From Enterococcus cecorum DSM 20682 = ATCC 43198 (GTDB lineage: Bacteria > Bacillota > Bacilli > Lactobacillales > Enterococcaceae), in contig NZ_ASWI01000004.1 in assembly GCF_000407565.1 (NCBI RefSeq), forward strand, positions 112,501-176,500: DNA of 64,000 nt. The letters are read 5' to 3'. The notes under the pieces were generated by a model. The model was not told the DNA's origin, did not search any database, and was given only the letters and a program-made list of their open reading frames with translations. A program made the position numbers and the translations under genes. Positions 8,881-18,456 of this stretch are shown in pieces (position 1 is the first letter of the stretch; each line of letters begins with the position of its first letter).

Positions 8881-10713
8881 ATGAATACAAAACATAGATA
8901 TATTACCGGTTTTGATGGGATTCGCACCATCGCCGTTTTAGGAGTTATATTTTACCATTTATTTCCGAATACAATCAAAGGGGGATATTTGGGCGTGCCA
9001 GTTTTCTTCGTGATTTCTGGCTATTTAATTGTTGATTTATTACGTCAAGAATGGGAAAGTAACCAAAAAATCCATTTAAAAGCCTTTTATTTTAGAAGAA
9101 TTAAACGACTGTATCCGGCTTTAATTGGTCTTCTAGTATTATGTGCTAGTTATATTACACTTTTTCAACGGAATTTATTGAATAATTTACGCGGTGTTGT
9201 TTTCAGTAGTTTATTGTATTTTAATAATTATTGGCAAATTGATAATAAATTATCTTACTTCGACCGCTTCCATAATCCAGATCCATTTACCCATCTGTGG
9301 TCATTATCCGTTGAAGCGCAAAACTATCTGGTCTTACCAATTTTGCTTGTTCTTTTTTATAAGCTTGGGAGGAAAAAAGACCGGGTAGCCGGCATTTTCT
9401 TACTTGGATCGTTAGCTTCGGCAATTTGGATGGCGATACAATTTAAACCTGGCGTCGATCCAACAGCGGTCTATGATGGTACTTTTTCCCGTTCCTTTTC
9501 CATGTGGTTGGGGGCTAGCTTAGCAATTTTTTGGCCAAGTAATCATTTACGCGCAAGTATTTCTAAAAAAGCCGAAAAAACGTTAAATCGTGCTGGTTGG
9601 CTTGCGTTATTGGCAATTATTTTGAGCTTTTTCACTTTAAGTGCACAGTCTAACTTTTTATACTACGGTGGGATGTATATCGTCAGCCTTTTTGCGGCGA
9701 TACTTGTAGCAGTGACGGCCCATCCCGGTGCTGACTTCAATCGGTACTTGTCTAATCCGATATTTAATTATATTGGCAAACGAAGCTATGGGATTTATTT
9801 GTATCAGTTTCCAATTATGATTTTTTATGAAAGTGCCGTTAAAAATATCAATCACCGTTTATGGTTGCATACGTTAATTGAAATAGCACTGATATTAGTG
9901 ATGAGTGAATTATCCTACCGCTTAATTGAAGTACCTTGTCGTCGCTATGACTACTCACAATTACCAGTTCGCTTCAAACAATGGGTGAAATTACCGGCCT
10001 ATGCTTGGAAAAAAATGGTGTGTGTGCCGCTTGCAATTGTTTTTGCGGTTGCGTTATTTGGTATTTTTACTGCTCCTGCTAATCAAAAAAACGACGCACA
10101 AAAAGCTTTTGAGGTGGATATCGCTAAGAATAAAAAAGCTGCTGATGCGACCAAAAATACAGATGGGGCAACAGAAGTCATGCATGCGACCAATGAGATT
10201 GCGGATAAGTATCATTTAACGGATACGCAGTTGCTAAAAGCGCAGCAAATGAACATCACGATGATTGGTGATTCAGTCATGTTAGGTACTGTGGAAGAGA
10301 TGAAAGAGGTCTTCCCAAATGTGGTTTTAGATGCGGATATCGGTCGTCAACTATACTCTGCAAAGAAAACAATCAATGAGTTGAAGAAGAAAAAATTATT
10401 GGCAGATACGATTGTAATCGGTCTTGGCACAAATGGCGTTTACACGGAAGAAGATTTTCAAAATATGATGAAAGCGATTGGGTCTAAGCGTAAAGTTTAT
10501 CTGATTAATGTTTATGTTCCGACTCAGCGTTGGCAAGGAGATGTGAATCGTTTTCTAGAATCAATGGCGAAAAAGTATAAAAATATCACACTAATCGATT
10601 GGTATGATGAAGCTAAAGCGCATGAAGATTGGTTTGAAGAAGATGAAACGCATTTGAAAGATAATGGTCAAGTTGGCTATGTCGCTTTTATTGCACAGAA
10701 TGTATTGAAATAA
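8881..10713 (+). CDS. oatA: Peptidoglycan O-acetyltransferase OatA-like (acyltransferase 3 plus SGNH domain)
   Basis: 610 residues in the classic two-part layout. Residues 1 to about 390 form an acyltransferase-3 membrane domain with about 11 spans (start GFDGIRTIAVLGVIFYHLFP, and FFVISGYLI). A linker of about 50 residues follows, then an extracellular SGNH hydrolase-like domain with GDSVMLG (nucleophile Ser), GLGTNG and the catalytic DETHL near the C-terminus. OatA O-acetylates MurNAc in the wall and gives lysozyme resistance. Monocistronic: a strong terminator follows directly. A role on another glycan is possible but less likely given the domain order. Confidence 0.88.
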   Translation: MNTKHRYITGFDGIRTIAVLGVIFYHLFPNTIKGGYLGVPVFFVISGYLIVDLLRQEWESNQKIHLKAFYFRRIKRLYPALIGLLVLCASYITLFQRNLLNNLRGVVFSSLLYFNNYWQIDNKLSYFDRFHNPDPFTHLWSLSVEAQNYLVLPILLVLFYKLGRKKDRVAGIFLLGSLASAIWMAIQFKPGVDPTAVYDGTFSRSFSMWLGASLAIFWPSNHLRASISKKAEKTLNRAGWLALLAIILSFFTLSAQSNFLYYGGMYIVSLFAAILVAVTAHPGADFNRYLSNPIFNYIGKRSYGIYLYQFPIMIFYESAVKNINHRLWLHTLIEIALILVMSELSYRLIEVPCRRYDYSQLPVRFKQWVKLPAYAWKKMVCVPLAIVFAVALFGIFTAPANQKNDAQKAFEVDIAKNKKAADATKNTDGATEVMHATNEIADKYHLTDTQLLKAQQMNITMIGDSVMLGTVEEMKEVFPNVVLDADIGRQLYSAKKTINELKKKKLLADTIVIGLGTNGVYTEEDFQNMMKAIGSKRKVYLINVYVPTQRWQGDVNRFLESMAKKYKNITLIDWYDEAKAHEDWFEEDETHLKDNGQVGYVAFIAQNVLK

Positions 10714-10719
10714 AAATTA

Positions 10720-10758
10720 CGAGTAGTTCACTTTTGCAGCGGAACTACTCGTTTTTTT
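10720..10758 (+). terminator. Terminator after oatA
   Basis: A perfect 10-bp stem CGAGTAGTTC/GAACTACTCG with a 12-base loop and seven Ts. Its T-run overlaps the ancestral stop codon of the oppositely oriented hxlB pseudogene. Confidence 0.9.
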
Positions 10759-11293
10759 ACTCAATATTCACATGTGCTTGTAAAATTTCATCATTGGTGG
10801 CTTACTGCTGTCTAGATAGCAGTAAGCACAAGACATCTAGCGTAATATGTAGTGTTTGATCAAATAGACTAGAAAGCAATTGGATAGAAGCTATTCCTGA
10901 CCTTGTTTTTGTTGCACCTAGAATAATAACCATCTCATCAGCAAATTGTGCGAGGGCTGCTTGACTATCACTCGTAAATACGAGCAAAGTCAAGACTTTT
11001 TCTTGCGCACTTTTTGCATCCATCAGCACGCATTTTGTTGTTCCTGAACCAGAAATGGCAATAAATAAATCCCCTTCTTGCACACTGAGCGTAATTGTTT
11101 CGCCTAATACATAGACTTCATAACCTAAGTGCATCAATCGTATTGCAAAACTTTTTGCCTGAAAGCCACTTCGTCCAGCGCCTCTGACAAAAATCCACCG
11201 TTACTTTGTAAATAGTGGTAAGATCTTTTGTAATTGTTGTTCATCGACTTTAGCCATCACTTGACTAATTTCATTCATTACTTCTTGTATCAT
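10757..11293 (-). pseudogene. hxlB: 6-phospho-3-hexuloisomerase HxlB, interrupted by two in-frame TAA codons
   Basis: Reading from ATG 11293 the frame gives 30 codons (MIQEVMNEISQVMAKV...) and a TAA. It then continues in the same frame with RWIFVRGAGRSGFQAKSFAIRLMHLGYEV, the SIS-domain core of HxlB with its GAGRSG motif. The frame meets a second TAA at 10802-10804 after LLLSRQQ, then continues ATNDEILQAHVNIE and stops at 10757-10759. The full span is 179 codons, the usual HxlB length, and the last residues match the typical HxlB end. HxlB interconverts 3-hexulose 6-phosphate and fructose 6-phosphate. It follows nnrD by 10 bases, with GAGAGG upstream. No hxlA is in the window. The gene is broken or depends on read-through. 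Confidence 0.85.
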
Positions 11294-11303
11294 TTTTTAC
11301 CTC

Positions 11304-12143
11304 TCAGTGATAAACCTTGACAAAATAATCCATCCAATATGGAATTTTTTGAATTAATTGACTCGGCAAAACCACATAACTTTCTTGCGCAATTTTATCA
11401 GCAATAAAACTATGTAGGTAAACCGCGGCTAAAATGGCTTTTTCTTTATCCGTAAATTGGGCTAAAAAGCTACCAATCATACCAGCTAAAGAATCTCCCA
11501 TTCCTCCTGTAGCCATACCAGGATTTCCCAATGGATTAATAAATTGGGTTTGATTCGCCAAATAAATTTGGGTTTGATGACTCTTTAAGACGACATTTGT
11601 TTGTAATTTTTGTTGGACAGCTAAATTTTTTTCAAATGTTTGATCTTTAATTGCGATTTGCGAAACACGTTGCCACTCCATTTGATGCGGCGTTAAAACT
11701 ACTTTTGCGGGATATTGAAAGTCCATGGGAAACTCCGCCATTATCGAAAGAGCCGAACCATCAATCACCAGCCACTGATTTTCTTTTTGGTTTTGAATGA
11801 CTTGTTGCAAGATTGTCCGACATTGTGGGTCATCTCCAAGACCAGGACCAATAACAATCACATCAGCCGTTTGACAAACCCGATCAACTTCTACTAAATT
11901 TTGCCAATCCACAATCATCGCCTCTGGTGTACGCGCATGGATAGCAGGACGGTTTTCTTTATCACAAATTGTAGTAGTAAGCCCAGTGCCTGAATATACA
12001 CAAGCCTCGGTAGCTAAAATAATCGCACCTCCATACTTTAGATTCCCTCCAATACAACAAACTCGACCAAAATTTCCCTTATGGCTGATTAAAGGGCGGC
12101 GAGCAATTGTACTTAGAATCGTTTCGTCTAATGCTGTTAACAT
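11304..12143 (-). CDS. nnrD: ADP-dependent NAD(P)H-hydrate dehydratase
   Basis: 279 residues of the YjeF C-terminal (ribokinase-like) fold. Visible signatures are VIGPGLGDD near residue 97, LTPHQMEWQRV near residue 150 and the nucleotide/catalytic loop NPGMATGGMGDSLAGMIG near residue 207. The enzyme repairs hydrated NADH/NADPH using ADP. The N-terminal epimerase domain found in fused NnrDE proteins is absent. The gene precedes the hxlB pseudogene on the same strand and diverges from pepV. Confidence 0.93.
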   Translation of the reverse strand: MLTALDETILSTIARRPLISHKGNFGRVCCIGGNLKYGGAIILATEACVYSGTGLTTTICDKENRPAIHARTPEAMIVDWQNLVEVDRVCQTADVIVIGPGLGDDPQCRTILQQVIQNQKENQWLVIDGSALSIMAEFPMDFQYPAKVVLTPHQMEWQRVSQIAIKDQTFEKNLAVQQKLQTNVVLKSHQTQIYLANQTQFINPLGNPGMATGGMGDSLAGMIGSFLAQFTDKEKAILAAVYLHSFIADKIAQESYVVLPSQLIQKIPYWMDYFVKVYH

Positions 12144-12303
12144 CTAGGTCACCTCGATGAAATTTAGTTATTACGAGTAAATTATAACATAAATAATAAA
12201 TAACAACATGTATAATACAGCGATTCAATAATTTACTTTTGTATCTTTTCTCTAATAGTGTTATCATGGTAAGGTGAATAAAACTTTAGGAGGTCGTAAA
12301 TCT

Positions 12304-13716
12304 ATGACTATCGATTGGAAAAAAGAAGTCGAATCACGTAAAGATGACTTATTAAATGACTTAGTTGAGTTATTAAAAGTCAAAAGTGAACGTGAAGACG
12401 ACAAAAAAAGTGAAGATGCACCTTTTGGACCAGGACCTAAAGCTGCTTTACTACATATGTTAGGCTATGGTGAACGCGATGGCTTTACAGTAAAAAATGT
12501 AGATAATTATGCCGGTCATATTGAATACGGTGAAGGTGACGAAACACTTGGTATCTTCTGCCATATGGACGTGGTACCAGCTGGTGATGGTTGGGATACA
12601 GATCCATATGTACCCGTCATTAAAGATAATCGCATTTACGCTCGTGGTTCTTCAGATGATAAAGGACCTAGTATCGCTGCTTACTATGCTTTAAAAATTA
12701 TCCGTGATTTAAACTTACCAATTTCTAAAAAAATCCGCTTTGTTGTGGGTTCAGATGAAGAAAGTGGTTGGGGCGATATGGATTATTACTTCCAACATGA
12801 AGAAAAACCTGATTTTGGTTTCTCTCCTGATGCGGAATTCCCAATTATCAATGGTGAAAAAGGAAATGTTTCTTTACGTTTACACTTTGCTTCAACAAAT
12901 ACAGGTGCTGTACGTTTAGATAGTTTTAAAGCTGGCTTACGTGAAAATATGGTTCCTGGTAAAGCAAGTGCAAAAGTGACATTTAACGATGAATTACAAG
13001 CAAAAACTGTGGCAGATAGCTTCAATTATTTCTTAACTAGCCGTCCAGTTTCTGGTGAAGCAAAAGTCGATGGTAATGTCGTTACTTTTGAAGTAGTTGG
13101 TAAATCTGCACATGGAGCTAGTCCACATCTAGGTGTAAATGCTGGTACTTATTTAGCAGCCTTCTTAAGCAGCTATGAATTTGCTGGCGGTGCAAAAGAC
13201 TTCTTATCAACTATCGAACAATATATCCATGAAGATGTTTATGGTGAAAAATTTGATATTGCCCACGAAGATGAAAAAATGGGTAAACTAACAATGAATG
13301 CTGGTTTATTTAGCTTTGAAGCAGATGGCGAAGATGCTTATGTGAACTTGAACTTCCGCTATCCTAAAGGCACTTCTGCTACTTTATTAACAGCCGGTAT
13401 GATGGCAAAAATTGGCGCAAATAAAGTAAAAATTGAAGAACGCCCACATCACATGAAACCACACTATGTTCCAGCCGATGATCCATTGGTAGCAACTTTA
13501 TTAGCTGTTTATGAAGAACATACTGGTCAAAAAGGTGAAGAACAAATCATTGGTGGGGGTACATTCGGCCGTCTATTAGAACGCGGTGTTGCCTATGGTG
13601 CGATGTTCCCAGATTATATCGATACCATGCACCAAGCTAATGAATTTATGGACTTAGATGACTTATTCAATGCTACAGCGATCTATGCTGATGCCATTTA
13701 TCGTTTAGCGAAATAA
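12304..13716 (+). CDS. pepV: Dipeptidase PepV (M20 family)
   Basis: 470 residues, the length of lactobacillal PepV. ATG 12304 follows an AGGAGG site at 12288-12293; the longer in-frame upstream start is rejected because it would place the ribosome site inside the gene. M20 metal-site segments are visible: FCHMDVVPAGDGW (His and Asp ligands), ARGSSDDKGP and GSDEESGWGDMDYY (catalytic Glu pair), plus HGASPHLGVNAG in the lid domain. It cleaves dipeptides in the cytoplasm using two zinc ions. Monocistronic with a strong terminator. Confidence 0.95.
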   Translation: MTIDWKKEVESRKDDLLNDLVELLKVKSEREDDKKSEDAPFGPGPKAALLHMLGYGERDGFTVKNVDNYAGHIEYGEGDETLGIFCHMDVVPAGDGWDTDPYVPVIKDNRIYARGSSDDKGPSIAAYYALKIIRDLNLPISKKIRFVVGSDEESGWGDMDYYFQHEEKPDFGFSPDAEFPIINGEKGNVSLRLHFASTNTGAVRLDSFKAGLRENMVPGKASAKVTFNDELQAKTVADSFNYFLTSRPVSGEAKVDGNVVTFEVVGKSAHGASPHLGVNAGTYLAAFLSSYEFAGGAKDFLSTIEQYIHEDVYGEKFDIAHEDEKMGKLTMNAGLFSFEADGEDAYVNLNFRYPKGTSATLLTAGMMAKIGANKVKIEERPHHMKPHYVPADDPLVATLLAVYEEHTGQKGEEQIIGGGTFGRLLERGVAYGAMFPDYIDTMHQANEFMDLDDLFNATAIYADAIYRLAK

Positions 13717-13762
13717 AGTTTGTCTATAATAAGCACAATATTATTATAAAATTAATACATTT

Positions 13763-13810
13763 AGTGATAGCAAATAGGAATTAAAAACCTATTTGCTATC
13801 ACTATTTTTA
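13763..13810. terminator. Strong terminator after pepV
   Basis: A perfect 16-bp stem: AGTGATAGCAAATAGG (13763-13778) pairs with CCTATTTGCTATCACT (13788-13803), followed by ATTTTT. It separates pepV from the regulator gene. Confidence 0.9.
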
Positions 13811-13898
13811 TGAAAAAATGATATTTTTGTGATTTGCAGATGAGAAATATTTCATGTAGTATAGAAATTGTATATAAAAATTCAAAGGTGGCGGTATT

Positions 13899-16640
13899 GT
13901 GGAACTCAAAGAATTGCTGTATCAAGAAGTTCAAACGTTGACTAATGTAGAGGATATCTATCAAAATTCTATTACAGCAGATTATTTAGCAAAAAGATTT
14001 TCAGCTAAAAGAAATACAATTAGTCACTATTTAAATCAATTGGTTAAAGAAAATCTCGTAATTAAAATCAATACGAGACCAGTGCTCTTTTTTGAAGCCT
14101 CGAAATTACGCAATTATGCAAATACGGAATTATTGTTAGAGTATGCTTCTTTGGATGAACTTCAGGCAGCGCTTCATTCAAAGAAAAATGTTTTTGATGA
14201 AATTATTGGTTCAAAGCAGTCATTATATGGTCAAATTCGGCAATTAAAGGCAGCCGCTCGTTATCCGGGATTAGGCTTACCAGTACTTTTGACAGGTCCC
14301 ACAGGGGTAGGGAAAAGTTTTTTAGCTCAAAAATATTATGAGTATTGTGTTTCCAAGGGTTATGTTTCCTGTGATAAGCGCTTTATTCAATTTAACTGTG
14401 CGGAATATGCGGACAATCCAGAATTATTATCCAGTATTTTATTTGGTTATAAAAAAGGTGCATTTACAGGGGCTGATGCAGATAAACCTGGATTGTTTGA
14501 TGAGGCAGATGGTGGGGTATTATTCCTTGATGAAATTCACCGATTAAATGCCAAAGGACAAGAAAAATTGTTCAGTTTTCTCGATAACCAGTTAATTATG
14601 CCCCTTGGAGAAACAAAAGAGGCCCATCCGGTAAAAGTGAGATTTATTTGTGCGACAACAGAAGATTTGACGAGTAATTTTTTGGCCACATTTATGCGCA
14701 GAATTCCGGTTCAAATTGAGATTCCGGCTTTAAATGAACGAACAGCTCTGGAGCGAGAAAGTCTAATCATGAAATTTTATCGCGATGAATCTATTAAGAT
14801 TGAACAAGAGCTTTATGTTAGTCAGCAGGTGCTTCATTTCTTAACCATGCGCCATTATTCAAGTAATGTTGGTCAATTAAAGAATGCAATCACACTTTCT
14901 GTTGCTAATGCGCTTGGACATATAAAGGATGAAAAAATTTATATTCGACTTTCTGATTTACCTAGTCATATTTTACAGACGAATGATTTAATCGATGTGA
15001 AAGCCTTTAGTCAGATAAACAGCGATTTTGTGGCGATTTCACCGCAAAAACCAATCAGTACTCTTGAAAATACTAACGACCTGTTAAACTCTCCTATTTA
15101 TTCTATGTTTCAAAAATTTATTGAGTTGTCTGAGAAAATGGATAGCGAGGAGAAATTTAAACGAGCTTGTATGACAGAGCTTGAATTATTATGTGATGCA
15201 CTGATCTATCGTAAAAGAATTAAACGTGGAGGAATTCCTTTAAGTTTTTTGAAAAATATGATTCATTCGGAAGTGACGAGCTTAGAAGCGAATTACGGTG
15301 TGAAATTTGATGGCAATATGGTGAATGTCTTAAGTTACTATTTCTACTATAAACAATTTGAAACCAGTGATTTTTCTACTTATCAAAGGAATATCTTCAA
15401 AAACATGATTCATATGTTTCATATTGATGAGCCAAATGTTTCCGAGGTTATTAGTATTTTTTTACGGTCGATTGCCAGAAATTTGAACTATGTCAATGAT
15501 GAAGTGGATCAACTATTTTTACATATCTATCTAAAAATTACTCGTTATGACTATCGGGTCCGTCCGATTCGTGCGCTTATTTTATCACATGGCTATTCGA
15601 CTGCAAGTAGTATGGCAGATGTAGTGAATAAAATGATGAACGAAAAGATTGTAGATGCTTTTGATATGCCTTTAGATATTGGAGTTGATGATATTGGTAA
15701 AGAACTAACTGATTACATCAATCAATATTATATTAGTGACGGCTTACTATTGATGGTGGATATGGGATCTTTAGAAGGGGTTTCGAAGTATATTTCAGGT
15801 TATGTTGATTTTCCAATTGGCATTATTAATCATGTCTCCACACAAATGGCTTTACATGTTGCAAACGAAATTAAACAGAATAAATCCATCGATGAAATAC
15901 TTGCAAATGTGAAAGAAGAGATTCATTATCAATCACAAATTATTTATCCAAAAGAAATTAAAAAGAATTTGATTATTACTTGCTGCCATACAGGGATAGG
16001 TACGGCAAATCAAATCCGCACGTTGTTGACTGAAAGCATGCCTGCAGAAGTTGAGGTATTGGTGAAAGCCTATGATTACCGCCAGTTACTCAATCGGGAA
16101 CAAGTCGATGTTTTGCGCAAGACATTTAACATTTTGGCGATTATAGGGACTTCCGATCCACATATTTCAGGAGTGACGTATTTGGCTCTAGAAGATTTGA
16201 TTTCAGGACGTAATATCCAAGTACTGGAACAAATTTTATCAACGATTGAAAAAGGCATGTACATGGATGAGTTAAATGAATCCTTGCTTCATAATTTCTC
16301 CATTGAACGAGTGCTGAATTCTTTGACTATTTTAGATGCCCATACGGTAATGAATCACATTGATATGATGATGCGTAAATTTGAAGAATTGAGTCATACG
16401 AAATTGACCAATCAGCATAAAATGGCTTTATATATCCATGTGAGTTGCTTAATTGAGCGTTTGATTCGTCGCGAGCCTATTGATTCCTACGACTTTGATG
16501 GACAAGTAGATGATATTCGTCATACTAAGAAATATATTTGGTTAAAAAATACGCTTAGTGTCATGGAAGAGAGTTATAGTGTCAAAATCCCTGATTCTGA
16601 AGTGGGATATATTTATGATATTATCTCCAGTGATTATTGA
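13899..16640 (+). CDS. gfrR: LevR-type sigma-54-dependent activator with PRD and EII-like domains
   Basis: 913 residues. An N-terminal winged HTH (about 1-70) precedes an AAA+ sigma-54 interaction domain with Walker A GPTGVGKS near residue 131, the sigma-54-contacting loop GAFTGA near residue 188 and Walker B GGVLFLDE. Then come a PRD (about 440-540), a EIIA-Man-like domain with LSHGYSTA, a EIIB-Gat-like segment with TCCHTGIGTA, and a second PRD near the C-terminus. Such proteins sense PTS phosphorylation and drive a sigma-54 promoter. Start GTG 13899 follows AAAGGTGG. It lies just upstream of the PTS operon and is named after Salmonella gfrR by synteny (inference). Confidence 0.88.
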   Translation: MELKELLYQEVQTLTNVEDIYQNSITADYLAKRFSAKRNTISHYLNQLVKENLVIKINTRPVLFFEASKLRNYANTELLLEYASLDELQAALHSKKNVFDEIIGSKQSLYGQIRQLKAAARYPGLGLPVLLTGPTGVGKSFLAQKYYEYCVSKGYVSCDKRFIQFNCAEYADNPELLSSILFGYKKGAFTGADADKPGLFDEADGGVLFLDEIHRLNAKGQEKLFSFLDNQLIMPLGETKEAHPVKVRFICATTEDLTSNFLATFMRRIPVQIEIPALNERTALERESLIMKFYRDESIKIEQELYVSQQVLHFLTMRHYSSNVGQLKNAITLSVANALGHIKDEKIYIRLSDLPSHILQTNDLIDVKAFSQINSDFVAISPQKPISTLENTNDLLNSPIYSMFQKFIELSEKMDSEEKFKRACMTELELLCDALIYRKRIKRGGIPLSFLKNMIHSEVTSLEANYGVKFDGNMVNVLSYYFYYKQFETSDFSTYQRNIFKNMIHMFHIDEPNVSEVISIFLRSIARNLNYVNDEVDQLFLHIYLKITRYDYRVRPIRALILSHGYSTASSMADVVNKMMNEKIVDAFDMPLDIGVDDIGKELTDYINQYYISDGLLLMVDMGSLEGVSKYISGYVDFPIGIINHVSTQMALHVANEIKQNKSIDEILANVKEEIHYQSQIIYPKEIKKNLIITCCHTGIGTANQIRTLLTESMPAEVEVLVKAYDYRQLLNREQVDVLRKTFNILAIIGTSDPHISGVTYLALEDLISGRNIQVLEQILSTIEKGMYMDELNESLLHNFSIERVLNSLTILDAHTVMNHIDMMMRKFEELSHTKLTNQHKMALYIHVSCLIERLIRREPIDSYDFDGQVDDIRHTKKYIWLKNTLSVMEESYSVKIPDSEVGYIYDIISSDY

Positions 16641-16681
16641 TATACCTGGATTTGTATTAGAAAAATAGAATCAATTTTTAG

Positions 16682-16710
16682 GCGTGCTGATTTTTGGCAC
16701 GCTTTTTGCT
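16682..16710 (+). promoter_or_regulatory. Sigma-54 promoter overlapping the terminator of the activator gene
   Basis: TTGGCACGCTTTTTGCT at 16694-16710 matches the sigma-54 consensus, with the -24 GG at 16696-16697 and the -12 GC at 16708-16709, exactly 12 bases apart. The same bases form the right arm and T-run of a terminator hairpin: GCGTGC (16682-16687) pairs with GCACGC (16697-16702) and is followed by TTTTT. Transcription of the PTS operon would start near 16721, ahead of an AAGGAGG site. Activation by the upstream LevR-type protein is inferred from context. Confidence 0.85.
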
Positions 16711-16742
16711 TTTAGTAAAGTGTAAGAAAGGAGGAATGAAAG

Positions 16743-17159
16743 ATGAAGATGATATTAGCCAGTCATGGAAAGCTTGCAGAAGGGATGAAAGATACATTGG
16801 AAATGATTGTTGGTAAAAATGAAAATATTTATTCTTTTGCAGCTTATTCAGATGGTAGCGAAACGAAATTTTTGGAGGATATTCAAGCACTTATTAATGA
16901 AAATCAAGATGAACAAATAGTCATTGCCACCGATGTTTTAGGCGGATCGGTCAATAATGAAATGATTCAATTACTTAATCAATATCCTCAAATTTATTTA
17001 ATTAGTGGAATGAATTTACCCGTAATCATTACACTTGCTACAGCCGTTTGTCCACTGACGACAGAAATGATAGAAGAGGCTATATCAATGGGTAAAGAAG
17101 GAGTAGTTTTTGTCAACCATTTAATGAAAGAAAATACTGAAGAGGAGGATTTACTATGA
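16743..17159 (+). CDS. gfrA: PTS mannose-family IIA component (glycated-lysine type)
   Basis: 138 residues of the EIIA-Man fold starting MKMILASHGKLAEGM; the phosphorylated histidine is expected at His9 within ASHGKLA. A second typical segment is TDVLGGSVNN. It accepts phosphate from HPr and passes it to the IIB protein. ATG 16743 follows AAGGAGG. Its stop overlaps the IIB start by ATGA. First gene of the sigma-54 operon. Substrate (fructoselysine/glucoselysine) is inferred from the downstream deglycase genes. Confidence 0.82.
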   Translation: MKMILASHGKLAEGMKDTLEMIVGKNENIYSFAAYSDGSETKFLEDIQALINENQDEQIVIATDVLGGSVNNEMIQLLNQYPQIYLISGMNLPVIITLATAVCPLTTEMIEEAISMGKEGVVFVNHLMKENTEEEDLL

Positions 17160-17626
17160 TTAAAGTGGTTAGAATTGATCATCGGTTATTACATGGGCAA
17201 GTGGTTTTTGCCTGGACAAAATCGCAAAATATCGATCGGATTATTGTGATTGATAATAAAGCTTCTACGGATGATTTTAAGAAAATGTCATTGAAATTAT
17301 CTAAGCCAGCTGATGTCAAATTGAATGTTTTTAGTGTAGCCAAAGCATTAGAAAAACTAGATCAGATTAAAGCTTTACCGGATAATATCATGGTTATTTT
17401 CGGAAATGTGTCAGAAATGTATGAATTTGTGACCGCGCACGGGGATATCAAAGAAGTGAATTATGGTGGTATTCCTGATCGTCCTGGTGCGAAACGTTAT
17501 ACTAATGCTATCTTTTTAACGGATGAAGAAGTAGCCTTAAGTAAACAATTAGCAGAAAAAGGAATCCAGTTGGTCATGCAACAAGTACCAACATCACGAA
17601 AAGAATTACTCAATGAAAAAATTTAG
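17156..17626 (+). CDS. gfrB: PTS mannose-family IIB component
   Basis: 156 residues, the normal size of a free IIB-Man protein. The N-terminal VRIDHRLLHGQVVFAW carries the phosphorylation site histidine (His15 region, in LLHGQV) and a conserved substrate-facing arginine. It overlaps the IIA gene by four bases, so translation is coupled, and is followed by IIC after an AAGGAGG site. It receives phosphate from IIA and phosphorylates the incoming substrate. Confidence 0.85.
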   Translation: MIKVVRIDHRLLHGQVVFAWTKSQNIDRIIVIDNKASTDDFKKMSLKLSKPADVKLNVFSVAKALEKLDQIKALPDNIMVIFGNVSEMYEFVTAHGDIKEVNYGGIPDRPGAKRYTNAIFLTDEEVALSKQLAEKGIQLVMQQVPTSRKELLNEKI

Positions 17627-17643
17627 TTAAGGAGGATTTCCCT

Positions 17644-18438
17644 ATGTTAGTAAAAGCAATATTAGTTGGGATTATTGGTGTTTTTGCAATGCTAGACTCA
17701 CGATTATTAGGGCGATTAAATTTTGAACGTCCATTAATCGTTAGCTGTTTGGTAGGGATTGCACTAGGTGATTTACAAAAAGGTTTAATGGTTGGTGCAA
17801 CTTTAGAATTAATGTCTTTAGGGATTGTAAGTATTGGTGCTGCGGTTCCTGCGGATATGACATTAGGCTCGATTATTGCTGCAGCGTTTGCGATTCTTTC
17901 AAATACAAATGCACAAACAGCTTTAACGATTGCCATTCCAATTGGTATTTTAGGTCAATTATTAGGTATTGTTTCTCGTATGTTTTTAGCTACCTTGACT
18001 CACTCTGCTGATAAAGCGGTTGAAGAAGGAAAATTTGTAAAGGCTCAAAACTATCACATTGTTTGGGGACCAATTATTTATTCTCTACTTTACTTTGTCC
18101 CAGTGTTCCTAGCTATTTATTTTGGAACTGGTGTTGTGAACTCTTTTGTTAAGATGATTCCTGAATGGTTAACAAATGGTCTATCTCTTGCAAGTAAGAT
18201 TTTACCTGCTTATGGGTTTGCTTTGTTAATGTCTACAATGTTAAGTAAGAAAACAACAGTATTTTTGATGTTAGGTTTCTTTGTTACTGCTTATGCTAAA
18301 TTATCAGTAACTGGTGTAGCGATTTTTGCTGTAATTTTAGCTGTCATTTTATACAGCTTAGATAAAGGAAATTCAAATACTCCATCTGCAGCAAATCAAG
18401 CGCCAATGGATGATTTAGATGATTTAGAGGAATTATAA
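17644..18438 (+). CDS. gfrC: PTS mannose-family IIC membrane component
   Basis: 264 residues with multiple membrane spans. The segments GALGDLQKGL-like (here IALGDLQKGLMVGATLELMSLG) and AAVPADMTLGSIIAAAF match IIC-Man/sorbose proteins. The C-terminus is an acidic hydrophilic tail (DDLDDLEEL). With IID it forms the membrane channel for the sugar. Start ATG 17644 follows AAGGAGG. Confidence 0.86.
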   Translation: MLVKAILVGIIGVFAMLDSRLLGRLNFERPLIVSCLVGIALGDLQKGLMVGATLELMSLGIVSIGAAVPADMTLGSIIAAAFAILSNTNAQTALTIAIPIGILGQLLGIVSRMFLATLTHSADKAVEEGKFVKAQNYHIVWGPIIYSLLYFVPVFLAIYFGTGVVNSFVKMIPEWLTNGLSLASKILPAYGFALLMSTMLSKKTTVFLMLGFFVTAYAKLSVTGVAIFAVILAVILYSLDKGNSNTPSAANQAPMDDLDDLEEL

Positions 18439-18456
18439 AGAGAGGAGTAATGCAAC

